Source: Anaerolineales bacterium
Lineage (GTDB): Bacteria; Chloroflexota; Anaerolineae; Anaerolineales; UBA11579
Reading direction: 5' to 3'
DNA: 64,000 nucleotides
NCBI GenBank assembly: GCA_019637675.1
Contig: JAHBVE010000002.1
Location: 457,797-521,796 of the forward strand
The notes beneath the pieces are model-generated. The model saw only the letters and a program-made list of their open reading frames with translations, made no database searches and was not told the DNA's origin. Below are positions 1 through 7,888 of this stretch, piece by piece. A program made the translations under genes and the position numbers. Positions within the stretch are counted from its first letter, which is position 1, and every line of letters begins with the position of its first letter.

Positions 1-122
1 CCGAATTCACACCTGTACATTCAAGGACAGTTGTAATGACTGTGGGGGAAAAACCTTGAAAAACCACTACTAACCTACAGCCGAAAATATATCACGAAAT
101 TTGTTAGATGTATATATGAAAA

Positions 123-240
123 TCAGCTATCAGCCATAAGCTATAAGCCAAAGGCAAAGGGGGCAAAACCAGGGGCATTGCTCCACACCCAATTGGATAA
201 AGCTATCCGCTTAAAGCTTACGGCTTACAGCTTATAGCTG
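123..240. repeat. Degenerate AGCTTA/TAAGC short repeats (family B)
   Basis: Two clusters, at 123-155 and 201-240, are made of variants of the words AGCTATAAGCC, TTAAAGCTTA and CGGCTTACAGC. The same words recur at 55405-55447 and 55803-55830. They carry no ORF and lie immediately upstream of the first lipoprotein gene. The rest of 1-250 shows no gene. Confidence 0.6.
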
Positions 241-245
241 CCCTG

Positions 246-251
246 TATAAT
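246..251 (+). promoter_or_regulatory. -10 box TATAAT, predicted leaderless start
   Basis: A perfect TATAAT is followed by six bases and then ATG at 258, so the expected transcription start falls on the A of the start codon. No good -35 is visible. Confidence 0.6.
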
Positions 252-257
252 GTGGCT

Positions 258-1043
258 ATGCGCAGAACCCTCTTATCGATTTCCTTGCTGATCCTGGCCA
301 GCCTGGCCGCCGGTTGCGCGGCCCTGGCGCCCGCCCCCACCGAGACCCCGACGCCGACTGCCAGCCAGACGGCTACCCTGACGGCGACGGCCACGGCAAC
401 CGCCAGCCGCACGCCCACGGCGACGATCACCCTGACGCCCAGCATCACCCCTACCCCAAGCCCCACCCTGCCGCCGACGCCCAGTTTCACCTGGGGCACG
501 GTGAATGTGGATATGGCCAGTTGCCGCTTCGGCCCGGGCGGCGGCTACCTGCTGGCGACGACGATATACAGGGGCAACACCGTGGAAGTGCTCGGCCACA
601 TGGAGCGCAACGAGAATTGGTGGCTGGTCAACCTGGTGGAGTTCCGCCCGGCGCGCAAATGCTGGGTGAGCCAGGAGCTGATCACGCTGGGCGTGGAGCC
701 CAGGCTGGTCTATCCGCTGGATAACCCGCACGCGGTGCTGCCGTGGACCACACAGCCCTACGAGCCGCTCAAGGGCGTGCGGGCCACCCGCAGCGGCAAC
801 ATTGTGACCGTGAGCTGGGAGCCGTTCGAGTACCTGCCGGGCGATGATTCCTTGCAGAACAAGTACTTAGTCGAATCGTGGGTGTGCCAGAACGGCGAGT
901 TCGTGTTCCGGGCCTACGGCACCAACAACACCTTCATCGAGATCCATGATGAGAAGGGCAACTGCAGCGAGGCTTCGTACGCGCGGGCCTTCGGCTCAGA
1001 TAAGCACGGATACACGGGCTGGGTGGGAGTACCTTGGCCCTAA
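258..1043 (+). CDS. Lipoprotein with SH3-like and Fn3-like domains
   Basis: A 261-residue secreted lipoprotein. Residues 1-20 form a signal peptide ending in the lipobox LAAGC (lipidated Cys20). A Thr/Pro-rich linker runs to about residue 75. An SH3b-like module follows, containing CRFGPGGGYL and ending near KCWVSQEL, and then an Fn3-like segment (TRSGNIVTVSWEP) with two further Cys. It is a paralogue of the lipoprotein at 2047-2835, with which it shares both domains. The ATG at 258 is preferred over the in-frame GTG at 252 because TATAAT lies six bases upstream of it. It probably binds cell-wall or extracellular material; the ligand is unknown. Confidence 0.85.
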   Translation: MRRTLLSISLLILASLAAGCAALAPAPTETPTPTASQTATLTATATATASRTPTATITLTPSITPTPSPTLPPTPSFTWGTVNVDMASCRFGPGGGYLLATTIYRGNTVEVLGHMERNENWWLVNLVEFRPARKCWVSQELITLGVEPRLVYPLDNPHAVLPWTTQPYEPLKGVRATRSGNIVTVSWEPFEYLPGDDSLQNKYLVESWVCQNGEFVFRAYGTNNTFIEIHDEKGNCSEASYARAFGSDKHGYTGWVGVPWP

Positions 1044-1045
1044 AT

Positions 1046-1161
1046 CAAGTGAGCAGTAAACAGTAGATCAGTAATCAGGAAAATAAAAAGAGCAGGGAAA
1101 CCCTGCTCTTTTTTGTTATTCGATCTACCTGCTCACAGATCACTGTTCACTATTCACTTGC
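1046..1161. repeat. Inverted pair of AACAGT/GATCAGT repeats around a terminator (family A)
   Basis: The left arm (1046-1079) is built from AAGTGAGCAGT, AACAGT and GATCAGT words. The right arm (1129-1159) is an imperfect inverted copy. The 1086-1114 terminator sits in the loop. Related sequences occur at 10876-10906, 36636-36680 and 47037-47103. Confidence 0.65.
1086..1114. terminator. Bidirectional intrinsic terminator
   Basis: The stem AAGAGCAGGG / CCCTGCTCTT with loop AAA is followed by a T-run and preceded by an A-run. It lies between the convergent lipoprotein and CPBP genes. Confidence 0.9.
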
Positions 1162-1164
1162 CCT

Positions 1165-1995
1165 TTACAACCCGTATCGGGAAAATGCAAATAAGTGCAG
1201 CAGGATCAGCAGCCACAGGTTGCCGGTCTTACGCCAGAAGTAGCCGGCGAGCACGCCGTTGGTGGTGACGAGTACCAGCGCACCAGCCAGCGGCATCGGG
1301 TAGCGGTTGCCGAACAGGTACAACGGCAGGAAGGCGGCGCTATACATCAGCGCTTGCACGAGCACCGCCCAGCGGCCCGGCAGGTACGCGGCCAGGCGCG
1401 GCTGCAAATAGACCCGGAAGAATACCTCCTCGAGGATGGCGGCCAGGACGGCCACGACAACCACGTTGCCTATGGTAGTGAAGGCCGGGGCCACCAGGTT
1501 GACGACGTTCTCGCTGGGCAGCTCGCTGGCGGGTAGCACGGCGCCCAGGGCGCGGCTGAGGCCATAGGCCAGCAAGATCACCACGGCCAGCACGCCGATC
1601 TCGCTGGGTTTCGGGAGGCGCAGGCCCCAGGCTTTGGGGCCGTAGCCAGCCGAAACCATGGCGATCACGGGCAGCAGCATGGCGCCGGCGAGCCAGGGCC
1701 AGGCGAGCCCGAAGGTGTAATGGGCGCGGGCGCCGACCATGATCAACACGTAGCCGAGCAGCGCCATCAGCAGCTCGCGGCGCGGGCCTTTAAGGCGCTC
1801 TTTGGGGGCGTCTTTCCAGGGGAGGTACTGGCGGGCGACCGCGAAGGTGGCGGCCAGGATGATGGCTTCGGCCAGGAAGTTGCGCGTAGCAAAACCAGGG
1901 CCAACGACGATCAGGGCGATCCCGAAGCCGATCGCCAACAGGATGCCGATGACGACACTGGTGTCGTAGTTATTAAAGAAACCTGGTTCTTTCAT
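1165..1995 (-). CDS. CPBP family intramembrane metalloprotease
   Basis: A 276-residue, multi-membrane-span protein with the CPBP (CAAX/Abi) motif EEVFFR near residue 200, and further His near the C-terminus (LLHLF). The family comprises intramembrane glutamate proteases such as eukaryotic Rce1; the bacterial substrates are mostly unknown. The ATG at 1995 (MKEPGFF) is chosen because GGAGG stands seven bases upstream; an in-frame start at 2055 would add 20 non-membrane residues and overlap the divergent lipoprotein gene. It lies between two paralogous lipoproteins, one convergent and one divergent, which may hint at a shared envelope role. Confidence 0.85.
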   Translation of the reverse strand: MKEPGFFNNYDTSVVIGILLAIGFGIALIVVGPGFATRNFLAEAIILAATFAVARQYLPWKDAPKERLKGPRRELLMALLGYVLIMVGARAHYTFGLAWPWLAGAMLLPVIAMVSAGYGPKAWGLRLPKPSEIGVLAVVILLAYGLSRALGAVLPASELPSENVVNLVAPAFTTIGNVVVVAVLAAILEEVFFRVYLQPRLAAYLPGRWAVLVQALMYSAAFLPLYLFGNRYPMPLAGALVLVTTNGVLAGYFWRKTGNLWLLILLHLFAFSRYGL

Positions 1996-2031
1996 GCACG
2001 CGCCTCCGGCCAATGGGCCAATCCCTGAAAG

Positions 2032-2037
2032 TATAAT
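2032..2037 (+). promoter_or_regulatory. -10 box TATAAT, predicted leaderless start
   Basis: A perfect TATAAT is followed by nine bases before ATG 2047, giving a predicted leader of 0-3 bases. There is no SD in the gap. Confidence 0.6.
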
Positions 2038-2046
2038 GCAAAGGCT

Positions 2047-2835
2047 ATGAAACAACGCGCCGCCCTACCCCTCACCGCATTGATCGCGCTCAGCATGCTG
2101 CTGAGCGCGTGCGGCGCACTGGCGCCCGCAGCTACCGAGACGCCGCTGCCGGCGCCGGCCACCATCACGCCGTCAGAGACGCCCGTACCGAGCGCCACCC
2201 CCACCCCAACCGAGACGCCGACCCCTGTGCCCACGGTAACCGACACGCCCACGGTGACGCCGACCTTTGTGGACTCATTGCGCGCCAAAGTGATCGTGGA
2301 TGGGCGGCTGGCCTGCCGCTTCGGCCCGGGGGCGGAGTATTTGTACAAGTTCACGTTTGCGGGCGGCAGCAACATCGAAGTGGTGGGCCGCATGGAGCAC
2401 AGCAACTGGGTGCTGGCGCAAGCCATCGGCGGCAACAATCGCTGCTGGGTGAACGGCGGCGAGGAATTTCTGCAATTCAACGGAGAGCGCAATTCGCTGG
2501 CACCGCGTGATCCGCATGTGGTGCTGGCCTGGTCTTACATCTACACGTACGGGCTGGGCGGCGTGAGCGCCAGCCGCAGCGGCAACACAGTGACGGTGAG
2601 TTGGAATGCGATCGTGCTGAACGCGGGCGACGACTCAGAGCAGACGCCGTACATTGTGGAAGCGTGGGTGTGCCAGGGCGGCGAGTATGTCTTCACGGCC
2701 GTCGGCTCGTGGGGCACGTCGGCCCAGGTGGTGGATGATGGCAGCTGCGGCATGCCGGGCTACGCCCGGGTGGCCGCCGCGGAGAAGCACGGCTATACGC
2801 CGTTCGTGGATGTTCCCTGGCCGCAAGCTCCCTAG
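2047..2835 (+). CDS. Lipoprotein with SH3-like and Fn3-like domains (paralogue)
   Basis: A 262-residue lipoprotein with a signal peptide and lipobox LLSAC (Cys22), a Thr/Pro linker to about residue 72, an SH3b-like module (CRFGPGAEYLYKF ... RCWVNGG) and an Fn3-like segment (SASRSGNTVTVSWNA) with paired Cys. The domain order and many residues match the lipoprotein at 258-1043, so the two are tandem paralogues separated by the CPBP gene on the opposite strand. Transcription is expected to start at or next to the ATG. Confidence 0.85.
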   Translation: MKQRAALPLTALIALSMLLSACGALAPAATETPLPAPATITPSETPVPSATPTPTETPTPVPTVTDTPTVTPTFVDSLRAKVIVDGRLACRFGPGAEYLYKFTFAGGSNIEVVGRMEHSNWVLAQAIGGNNRCWVNGGEEFLQFNGERNSLAPRDPHVVLAWSYIYTYGLGGVSASRSGNTVTVSWNAIVLNAGDDSEQTPYIVEAWVCQGGEYVFTAVGSWGTSAQVVDDGSCGMPGYARVAAAEKHGYTPFVDVPWPQAP

Positions 2836-2856
2836 CCGCAAAGTTAAATTAAATTG

Positions 2857-2886
2857 AAAGCTCCGGCAGTGATGCCGGAGCTTTTT
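2857..2886. terminator. Bidirectional intrinsic terminator
   Basis: A 12-bp perfect stem (AAAGCTCCGGCA / TGCCGGAGCTTT, loop GTGA) is followed by TTTT. It separates the convergent lipoprotein and cold-shock genes. Confidence 0.9.
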
Positions 2887-2902
2887 AGTTTTCGTTCTGG
2901 GT

Positions 2903-3112
2903 TTACAGAGCGATAACGTCTTGAGCCTGGAGGCCCTTATCGCCTTGGACCACGGTGAACTCCACCTTTTGGCCCTCTTCCAAGTTGCGGAAGCCATCGC
3001 CGCGGATGGCACTGAAATGTACGAAGACATCGTCAGCGCCGTCACGGGAGATGAAGCCGAAGCCCTTGGAGCCATTGAACCACTTTACGGTTCCTTGCTC
3101 ACGATCAGCCAT
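2903..3112 (-). CDS. csp: Cold-shock domain protein (CspA family)
   Basis: A 69-residue single cold-shock domain with RNP1 (KGFGFI) and RNP2 (VFVHF), the usual length for this RNA chaperone family. The start MADREQGTV at 3112 matches the family; an upstream in-frame extension to 3160 does not. AAGGAG lies about 12 bases upstream, slightly far for an SD. About 130 bases upstream contain a TAACAC...GTGTTA inverted repeat (3216-3240) that might belong to a structured 5-prime leader, as is common for csp genes; this is inference. Confidence 0.95.
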   Translation of the reverse strand: MADREQGTVKWFNGSKGFGFISRDGADDVFVHFSAIRGDGFRNLEEGQKVEFTVVQGDKGLQAQDVIAL

Positions 3113-3290
3113 GTTGGATTTGGAACTCCTTTCTTGCAAATTTCGGACTACAGGTTCCAAATCGAACGGGGGACCCCCCTCTAACTTGGGACTTCTGTGT
3201 ACCAGATGAAAATGTTAACACGATTCATTGTTAGGTGTTATGGGGGCTAAGTACTATTGTCTAGGGCAGGAAACAGCAAGGGTCCAAGCT

Positions 3291-3333
3291 TGGGGATTGC
3301 TTCGTGCGCAGGCAAGCCTGCACCTCGCAATGA
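3291..3333. repeat. CATTGCGAG...GAAGCAATC palindromic repeat (family C)
   Basis: Read on the minus strand it runs TCATTGCGAGG, then a GCAGGC/GCCTGC hairpin core, then CGAAGCAATCC. A near-identical copy is at 33902-33941, and copies with different cores lie at 20021-20062 and 20070-20114. The other bases between 3113 and 3346 hold no recognisable gene. Confidence 0.75.
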
Positions 3334-3346
3334 GGATGCGAGCGCG

Positions 3347-3988
3347 CTAAGGATGCGGGTAGAGCTGGTTCTTTTCGGGATGCTCAGGCAGGTACAGCAC
3401 CACGGCCGGGCCGGGAGCATGGGTGAGCTGGGGGTTATTCAGGGTGCTTGTGACGCCCTCGTACAGCTTGCCATCGAGGGTGAACTGGTAGCGAATGTTC
3501 CAGGGCATGCGGCCATTGATGCGCACACTGTGATTGGGCTCAAGGCCAATGATCTCGCCTTCTTTGGCGCGGCCAGACTTCAGCACTTCCACAGTTTGGA
3601 CGGCTTGCTCGTAACGCCAGTAGATCACCGCTCCACCGCCGCCCAGGAACAGCAGCCCAATGCCAACGAAGGGCAGACCTACAAAGGCGGTGATGATGCC
3701 GAGGGTCAGCCCGCCGCCGACCACCGTAAAGATAAACCCGAGCAGCACGAAGACGGCCATGGAGATGACCCAGCCATCCTGTCCCAGGATCTTCCAAACA
3801 TAGTTGGGAGCAATGCTGCGCGGCGGCGAAGGCGGCCAGGTGAGCTGACGCTGAGCGCTGGCGCGGGCTTGCGGCTGTTCTGCGGCGGGCCGGGCCGGCG
3901 CGGGAATAGTGCCGCCGCAGTTGCTGCAGTTGGATTGGAAGCTGAGGTAGTTGGTGCCACACCAGGGGCAAATGACAACGCTATTCAT
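3347..3988 (-). CDS. Zinc-ribbon membrane protein of unknown function
   Basis: A 213-residue protein. The N-terminus carries a zinc-ribbon with two CxxC pairs (CPWCG at about residue 7 and CSNCGG at about 22), then a Pro/Ala/Gln-rich linker, two adjacent hydrophobic segments (about residues 75-130), and a soluble C-terminal beta-rich region. The start MNSVVICPWC at 3988 places the ribbon at the very N-terminus; a TATACT hexamer lies upstream on the minus strand (4011-4006). It is divergent from the DtxR-type regulator. I do not recognise a characterised family. Confidence 0.75.
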   Translation of the reverse strand: MNSVVICPWCGTNYLSFQSNCSNCGGTIPAPARPAAEQPQARASAQRQLTWPPSPPRSIAPNYVWKILGQDGWVISMAVFVLLGFIFTVVGGGLTLGIITAFVGLPFVGIGLLFLGGGGAVIYWRYEQAVQTVEVLKSGRAKEGEIIGLEPNHSVRINGRMPWNIRYQFTLDGKLYEGVTSTLNNPQLTHAPGPAVVLYLPEHPEKNQLYPHP

Positions 3989-4023
3989 TTTCACTTGTCT
4001 CATCGCAGTATAAAGCAATTGGA

Positions 4024-4050
4024 TTGACACTGCCAACTGCGGCGTATACA
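4024..4050 (+). promoter_or_regulatory. Promoter TTGACA-N15-TATACA for regulator-exporter operon
   Basis: TTGACA (4024-4029) and TATACA (4045-4050) are 15 bases apart. ATG 4059 follows eight bases after the -10, so the transcript should be leaderless or nearly so. Confidence 0.55.
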
Positions 4051-4058
4051 CTTTCGTT

Positions 4059-4754
4059 ATGCCTAAGCCTGCGGCAAATGCAAAAGAGCCGCTCTCTCAA
4101 TCCATCGAAGATTATCTCAAGGCGATCTACGAACTGACCCGCGGTGATGGCCGCGCCTCGACCAACGCGCTGGCGGAGTATCTTAACGTGGCTCCGGCCT
4201 CGGTGACCGGCATGTTGCAAAAGCTGGCCGGCACGCAACCAGCGCTGGTGGAATACCAAAAGCACCGCGGCGTGCTGCTGACCGAGCAAGGTGAGCGCGT
4301 GGCGCTGGAGACGATCCGGCACCACCGCCTGCTGGAGCTGTTCCTGCATCAGATCCTGGGCTACGAGTGGCACGAAGTGCACGAGGAAGCCGACCGGCTC
4401 GAGCATGTGATCAGCGAGCAGTTCGAGCAGCGCATCGCCGAGGCGCTGGGCGACCCGCGCCACGACCCGCACGGTGATCCCATCCCGCGCATGGACCTCA
4501 GCCTGCCGGAGAGCGACGAGACGCCGCTGAGCGCACTGCGCCCCAGCCAGCGCGCCCGCGTGACGCGGGTGCGTGACAGCGTGGCCGACCTGCTGCTACA
4601 CCTGAGCGAGCTGGGCGTAGTGCCGGGCACCGAGCTGACCGTGACGGCCTTCTCTGAATTTGACGGTAACTTACACGTAAAGCTACGCGGGCGCAAAGAC
4701 GAGATCGTGCTTGGTCCGCGCATCACCAGCCAGGTGTACGTAGAAACTCTATGA
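4059..4754 (+). CDS. DtxR/MntR-family metal-dependent transcriptional regulator
   Basis: A 231-residue protein with an N-terminal winged HTH (about residues 8-75; SIEDYLKAIYEL is typical of the family), a metal-binding dimerisation domain (about 75-145; HHRLLELFLHQILGYEWHEV with several His/Glu ligand candidates) and a C-terminal FeoA/SH3-like domain (about 155-231). This is the three-domain architecture of DtxR/IdeR. It overlaps the zinc-type CDF exporter by four bases (ATGA), so the two are cotranscribed and the exporter is probably its target. The metal sensed cannot be read from sequence alone; Mn, Fe or Zn are all possible. Confidence 0.9.
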   Translation: MPKPAANAKEPLSQSIEDYLKAIYELTRGDGRASTNALAEYLNVAPASVTGMLQKLAGTQPALVEYQKHRGVLLTEQGERVALETIRHHRLLELFLHQILGYEWHEVHEEADRLEHVISEQFEQRIAEALGDPRHDPHGDPIPRMDLSLPESDETPLSALRPSQRARVTRVRDSVADLLLHLSELGVVPGTELTVTAFSEFDGNLHVKLRGRKDEIVLGPRITSQVYVETL

Positions 4755-5668
4755 CGCACGACCATCACGACCACAACCATCATCACCACCACGGCTCGAC
4801 CCAGAACATTCGCACCGCATTCCTGCTCAATCTGGGCTTTGCAGTGGCCGAGATCATCGGCGGGCTGCTGACCAACAGTCTGGCCATCCTCACGGATGCT
4901 TTGCATGACTTCGGCGACGCCATGTCGCTGGGGATGGGCTGGTATCTGGAGAAGTATTCTCGCAAAGAAGAAGATGCCCAATACAGCTACGGCTACCGGC
5001 GCTTCTCGCTGCTGAGCGCACTTATCAACACCATCATCCTGGTGGTGGGCAGCACGCTGATCCTGTTCCAGGCCGTGCCGCGCCTGCTCAGCCCAGAGCA
5101 GACCCACGCGCCCGGCATGGCCCTGATGGCGGTGCTGGGCATCGCCATCAACGGCGTGGCCGCGCTGCGCCTGAAGAACGAAGAGTCGATGAATGCACGC
5201 GTCATATCCTGGCATTTGATCGAAGATGTGCTGGGCTGGGCAGCCGTCCTGATCGCCAGTATCGTCATGATGCTGGTGGACGCCCCCATCCTCGACCCGA
5301 TCCTGTCTATTCTTATCTCGCTATACATCCTGTACAACGTGGTGCGCAACCTGGGCAAGACGGTCAAGCTGTTCCTGCAGGCGGTGCCGGAGCAGATCAA
5401 CCTGGATGAGATCAGCAAGCAGGTGCAGGCGCTGCCCGGGGTGCTGTCAACCCACCATTTGCATGCCTGGTCGCTGGAAGGCGAGAGCCATGTCCTGACC
5501 CTGCATGTGATGGTGAATGAGAACACCGAGCGCGGCGCCGTGATGGCGCTGCGCAACCAGATCCGCGAGCTGCTGAAGAACCGCAACCTGGTGCACACCA
5601 CAATCGAGATCGAGTACGGGCTGAACGACTGCATGAACGCGCACGAAGCCCACGCGCACGCCCACTAG
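4751..5668 (+). CDS. Cation diffusion facilitator, zinc-type exporter
   Basis: A 305-residue CDF transporter of the CzcD/ZitB group. It has a His-rich cytoplasmic N-terminus (residues 1-16), six membrane spans to about residue 210 and a C-terminal metallochaperone-like domain ending in His repeats. The transport-site motifs are HDFGD in TM2 and HLIED in TM5, each supplying His plus Asp, which is the zinc/cadmium-type combination; manganese CDFs have DxxxD. It should export zinc by proton antiport. The start overlaps the stop of the DtxR-type regulator. Confidence 0.92.
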   Translation: MTHDHHDHNHHHHHGSTQNIRTAFLLNLGFAVAEIIGGLLTNSLAILTDALHDFGDAMSLGMGWYLEKYSRKEEDAQYSYGYRRFSLLSALINTIILVVGSTLILFQAVPRLLSPEQTHAPGMALMAVLGIAINGVAALRLKNEESMNARVISWHLIEDVLGWAAVLIASIVMMLVDAPILDPILSILISLYILYNVVRNLGKTVKLFLQAVPEQINLDEISKQVQALPGVLSTHHLHAWSLEGESHVLTLHVMVNENTERGAVMALRNQIRELLKNRNLVHTTIEIEYGLNDCMNAHEAHAHAH

Positions 5669-5711
5669 CGGCGGCCAGCCGCCTGGCCGAAGCCGAGTAG
5701 AATTAGATATC

Positions 5712-5733
5712 AGGCCGCAGAGTGCGGCCTTCT
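5712..5733 (+). terminator. Hairpin, weak terminator or attenuator
   Basis: AGGCCGCA / TGCGGCCT with loop GAG is followed by TCTCTCT rather than a pure T-run. It lies between the CDF gene and the glycosyltransferase promoter. Confidence 0.5.
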
Positions 5734-5736
5734 CTC

Positions 5737-5742
5737 TATAAA
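5737..5742 (+). promoter_or_regulatory. -10-like TATAAA, predicted near-leaderless start
   Basis: TATAAA is followed by ten bases and then ATG 5753. There is no SD in the gap. Confidence 0.45.
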
Positions 5743-5752
5743 GCGGCCCGCC

Positions 5753-6928
5753 ATGCGAATTGCCTATTTCACCGAAACCTTTCTGCCCAAAATTGACGGC
5801 ATTGTCATTACGCTGATGCAACTGTTCGATCATTTGCAGGCGGAGGGGCATGAGAGCATGCTGTTCGCCCCGAGCGGCTCGATCGAGCATTATGCGGCCA
5901 CGCCGATCTCACGCCATCGCAGCATGAAGACCCCGTTCTACCCTGAGCTGCGCATCGCTACCCCGGTGGCCCGCGTGGAGAAGAAGGTGCTGGCCTTCAA
6001 GCCAGACCTGATCCACCTGGTCAACCCGACTTCGTTGGGGATCGCCGGGCTGCGGGTGGCGCTGAAGCATTCGATCCCGGTGGTGGCTTCGTACCAGACG
6101 GATGTATCCGGCTTTGCGCGGCGCTGGAAGATGGGCGTGGTGTCTGAGCCGGTGTTCCAGTTCTACAAGTTCATTCACAACCGGGCCGATATCAACCTGG
6201 TGCCGTCCAACTTTACGCGCAAGCAGTTGGTATCCAAAGGGTTCAAGCGGCTGACGGTATGGCCCGGCGGGGTTGACCTGGAGCGCTTCTCCCCCAAGAA
6301 GCGCATGGCCAAATGGCGCAAGAAGCTGACCGGCGGCGAAGAGGATAAGGTGCTGGCGCTGTTCGTCAGCCGGCTGTCCCGCGAGAAGCGGGTGGACCTG
6401 CTGCTGCCGATCGCGCGGGATATCCCCGGGCTGCGCCTGGCGATCGTGGGCGACGGGCCAGACCGCAAACGGCTGGAGCGCGTATTCAAGGACACCCCCA
6501 CGGTGTTCACCGGCTACCTGCGCGGCGAGAACCTGGCCCAGGCCTATGCGGCCGGCGACCTGTTCGTGTTCACGGGAGCGGAAGAGACCTACGGCAACGT
6601 AGTGGTGGAGGCGATGGCCTCGGGCCTGCCGGTGATCGCCCCCAACTCCGGCGGCGTGGTGGATTTAGTGGACAATGGCAAGACCGGCCTGCAATACCCC
6701 TCGGAGAGCCCAGAGCGCTTGTTCAAGGCGGTCAAGAAGCTGGCGGGCGACCCCGCCCTGCTGAAGCAGATGGGCAAAGCTGGTTACAAGAAGGCCCAAA
6801 CGCAGAGCTGGCAAAATTCGTTCGATACGCTATTCGCCCAGTACGAGAAGGCGCTCAAGCTGCCGCGCCGCGCGCCGCGCGACATGGTGGATTTCCACCT
6901 GCCCAGGATCCGCCGCCCGCGCAAGTAG
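5753..6928 (+). CDS. GT4 family glycosyltransferase (alpha-mannosyltransferase-like)
   Basis: A 391-residue GT-B enzyme. The N-terminal domain starts MRIAYFTETFLPKIDGI, typical of GDP-mannose-dependent glycolipid mannosyltransferases. The C-terminal domain has the family-4 nucleotide-sugar motif around GAEETYGNVVVEAMASGLPV (about residues 275-294) with the two conserved Glu, and LFVSRLSREKRVD at the hinge. It probably glycosylates a membrane lipid at the cytoplasmic face; the exact sugar is inferred. It is followed by a HAD phosphatase 17 bases downstream. Confidence 0.88.
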   Translation: MRIAYFTETFLPKIDGIVITLMQLFDHLQAEGHESMLFAPSGSIEHYAATPISRHRSMKTPFYPELRIATPVARVEKKVLAFKPDLIHLVNPTSLGIAGLRVALKHSIPVVASYQTDVSGFARRWKMGVVSEPVFQFYKFIHNRADINLVPSNFTRKQLVSKGFKRLTVWPGGVDLERFSPKKRMAKWRKKLTGGEEDKVLALFVSRLSREKRVDLLLPIARDIPGLRLAIVGDGPDRKRLERVFKDTPTVFTGYLRGENLAQAYAAGDLFVFTGAEETYGNVVVEAMASGLPVIAPNSGGVVDLVDNGKTGLQYPSESPERLFKAVKKLAGDPALLKQMGKAGYKKAQTQSWQNSFDTLFAQYEKALKLPRRAPRDMVDFHLPRIRRPRK

Positions 6929-6945
6929 CGCCCTCCTCCCCTGCT

Positions 6946-7596
6946 ATGTTCATTCGCACGATCTTCTTTGACCTGGACGATACGCTGTACTCCAAAGACA
7001 GCGGGGTGTGGCAGGCGATGCGCGGGCGGATCGCCCAGTACATGCACGAGGTGGTCGGCATCCCCGAAGCCGAGGTGCCGGCGGTGCGCGAGCTCTACCT
7101 GAAAACATACGGCACTTCGCTGCGCGGGCTGCAGACCCACTACGCCATCGATGCCGAAGCTTATTTGCGCTATACGCACGACATTGCCATCGAGCAGCTG
7201 ATCGCCCCCAACCCGGCCCTGGACGCCATGCTGGCCCAGCTTCCGCAGGCCAAGTACATCTTCACCAACTCAGCCAGCTTCCATGCCGAGCGGGTGCTGA
7301 AGGCGCTGGGGATTGAGCAGCACTTCGCCGGAATCATTGACGTGCGCGAAATGCAGTTCCACAGCAAGCCTGACCCGCTGGCCTACCAACTGGCCTTCGA
7401 GCGCAGCGGGACGGCGGCGGGCGAGGCGTTGTTCGTGGATGATATGCCGGTGAACCTGGCGGCGGCCAAGCGGCTGGGCGCCTTCACGGCGCTGGCCGGC
7501 AGCCCTGAACCCGACCCGGCCGCAGACGTGAGCGTGCTGCACATCGAGCAGCTGACGGAGGCTTTGCCCGCGCTGGTAAAATTGCCGCATGGGTGA
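6946..7596 (+). CDS. HAD hydrolase, pyrimidine 5-prime-nucleotidase-like
   Basis: A 216-residue HAD phosphatase. Motif I is FFDLDDTLY (residues 5-13), motif II FTNSAS, motif III SKPDP and motif IV FVDDMPVN, so all catalytic residues are present. The LYSKDSGVW extension and helical cap resemble the Sdt1/YjjG type that acts on pyrimidine nucleotides; the substrate is inferred. Its 3-prime end overlaps the next small gene by eight bases. Confidence 0.88.
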   Translation: MFIRTIFFDLDDTLYSKDSGVWQAMRGRIAQYMHEVVGIPEAEVPAVRELYLKTYGTSLRGLQTHYAIDAEAYLRYTHDIAIEQLIAPNPALDAMLAQLPQAKYIFTNSASFHAERVLKALGIEQHFAGIIDVREMQFHSKPDPLAYQLAFERSGTAAGEALFVDDMPVNLAAAKRLGAFTALAGSPEPDPAADVSVLHIEQLTEALPALVKLPHG

Positions 7597-7804
7597 GCGC
7601 GCCATCGTCATCATTTGCCTGACGCTGTTCGTAGCCGTGGGCATTCTGGCTGTGTTGTACGCCGGAGCACGGCGCGGCAACGCCATCGGCCAGATCGAGA
7701 TCGCCAAAAAGATCGTCAAAGACGCCCGAGACCCGTGGAAACCGGGTGACGAAGAGATGGAAGAGCTGGCCAAGAAGGTGGAGGCCTTGAAGAAAAAAGA
7801 GTGA
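7589..7804 (+). CDS. Small single-span membrane protein
   Basis: 71 residues: one hydrophobic span (about residues 4-25), then a basic/acidic amphipathic tail ending in EALKKKE. It overlaps the HAD gene by eight bases and so is probably translationally coupled. I recognise no family. Confidence 0.7.
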   Translation: MGERAIVIICLTLFVAVGILAVLYAGARRGNAIGQIEIAKKIVKDARDPWKPGDEEMEELAKKVEALKKKE

Positions 7805-7888
7805 AATGTTTATACCGCTCTAATCCGCCCGTGATACGCTTACTCAAATTGATACCTTTATTCGCCATCCCTAGAACGGACCCTTGTT

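Noticed and set aside
340..490. Short tandem-like CCCACGCC/ACGGCGACG repeats here and at 2150-2260 and 29935-30070, resembling minisatellites or a small CRISPR.
   Set aside because: They encode Thr/Pro linkers in the correct frame of lipoproteins and of the DUF389 protein, and there are no uniform repeat-spacer units.
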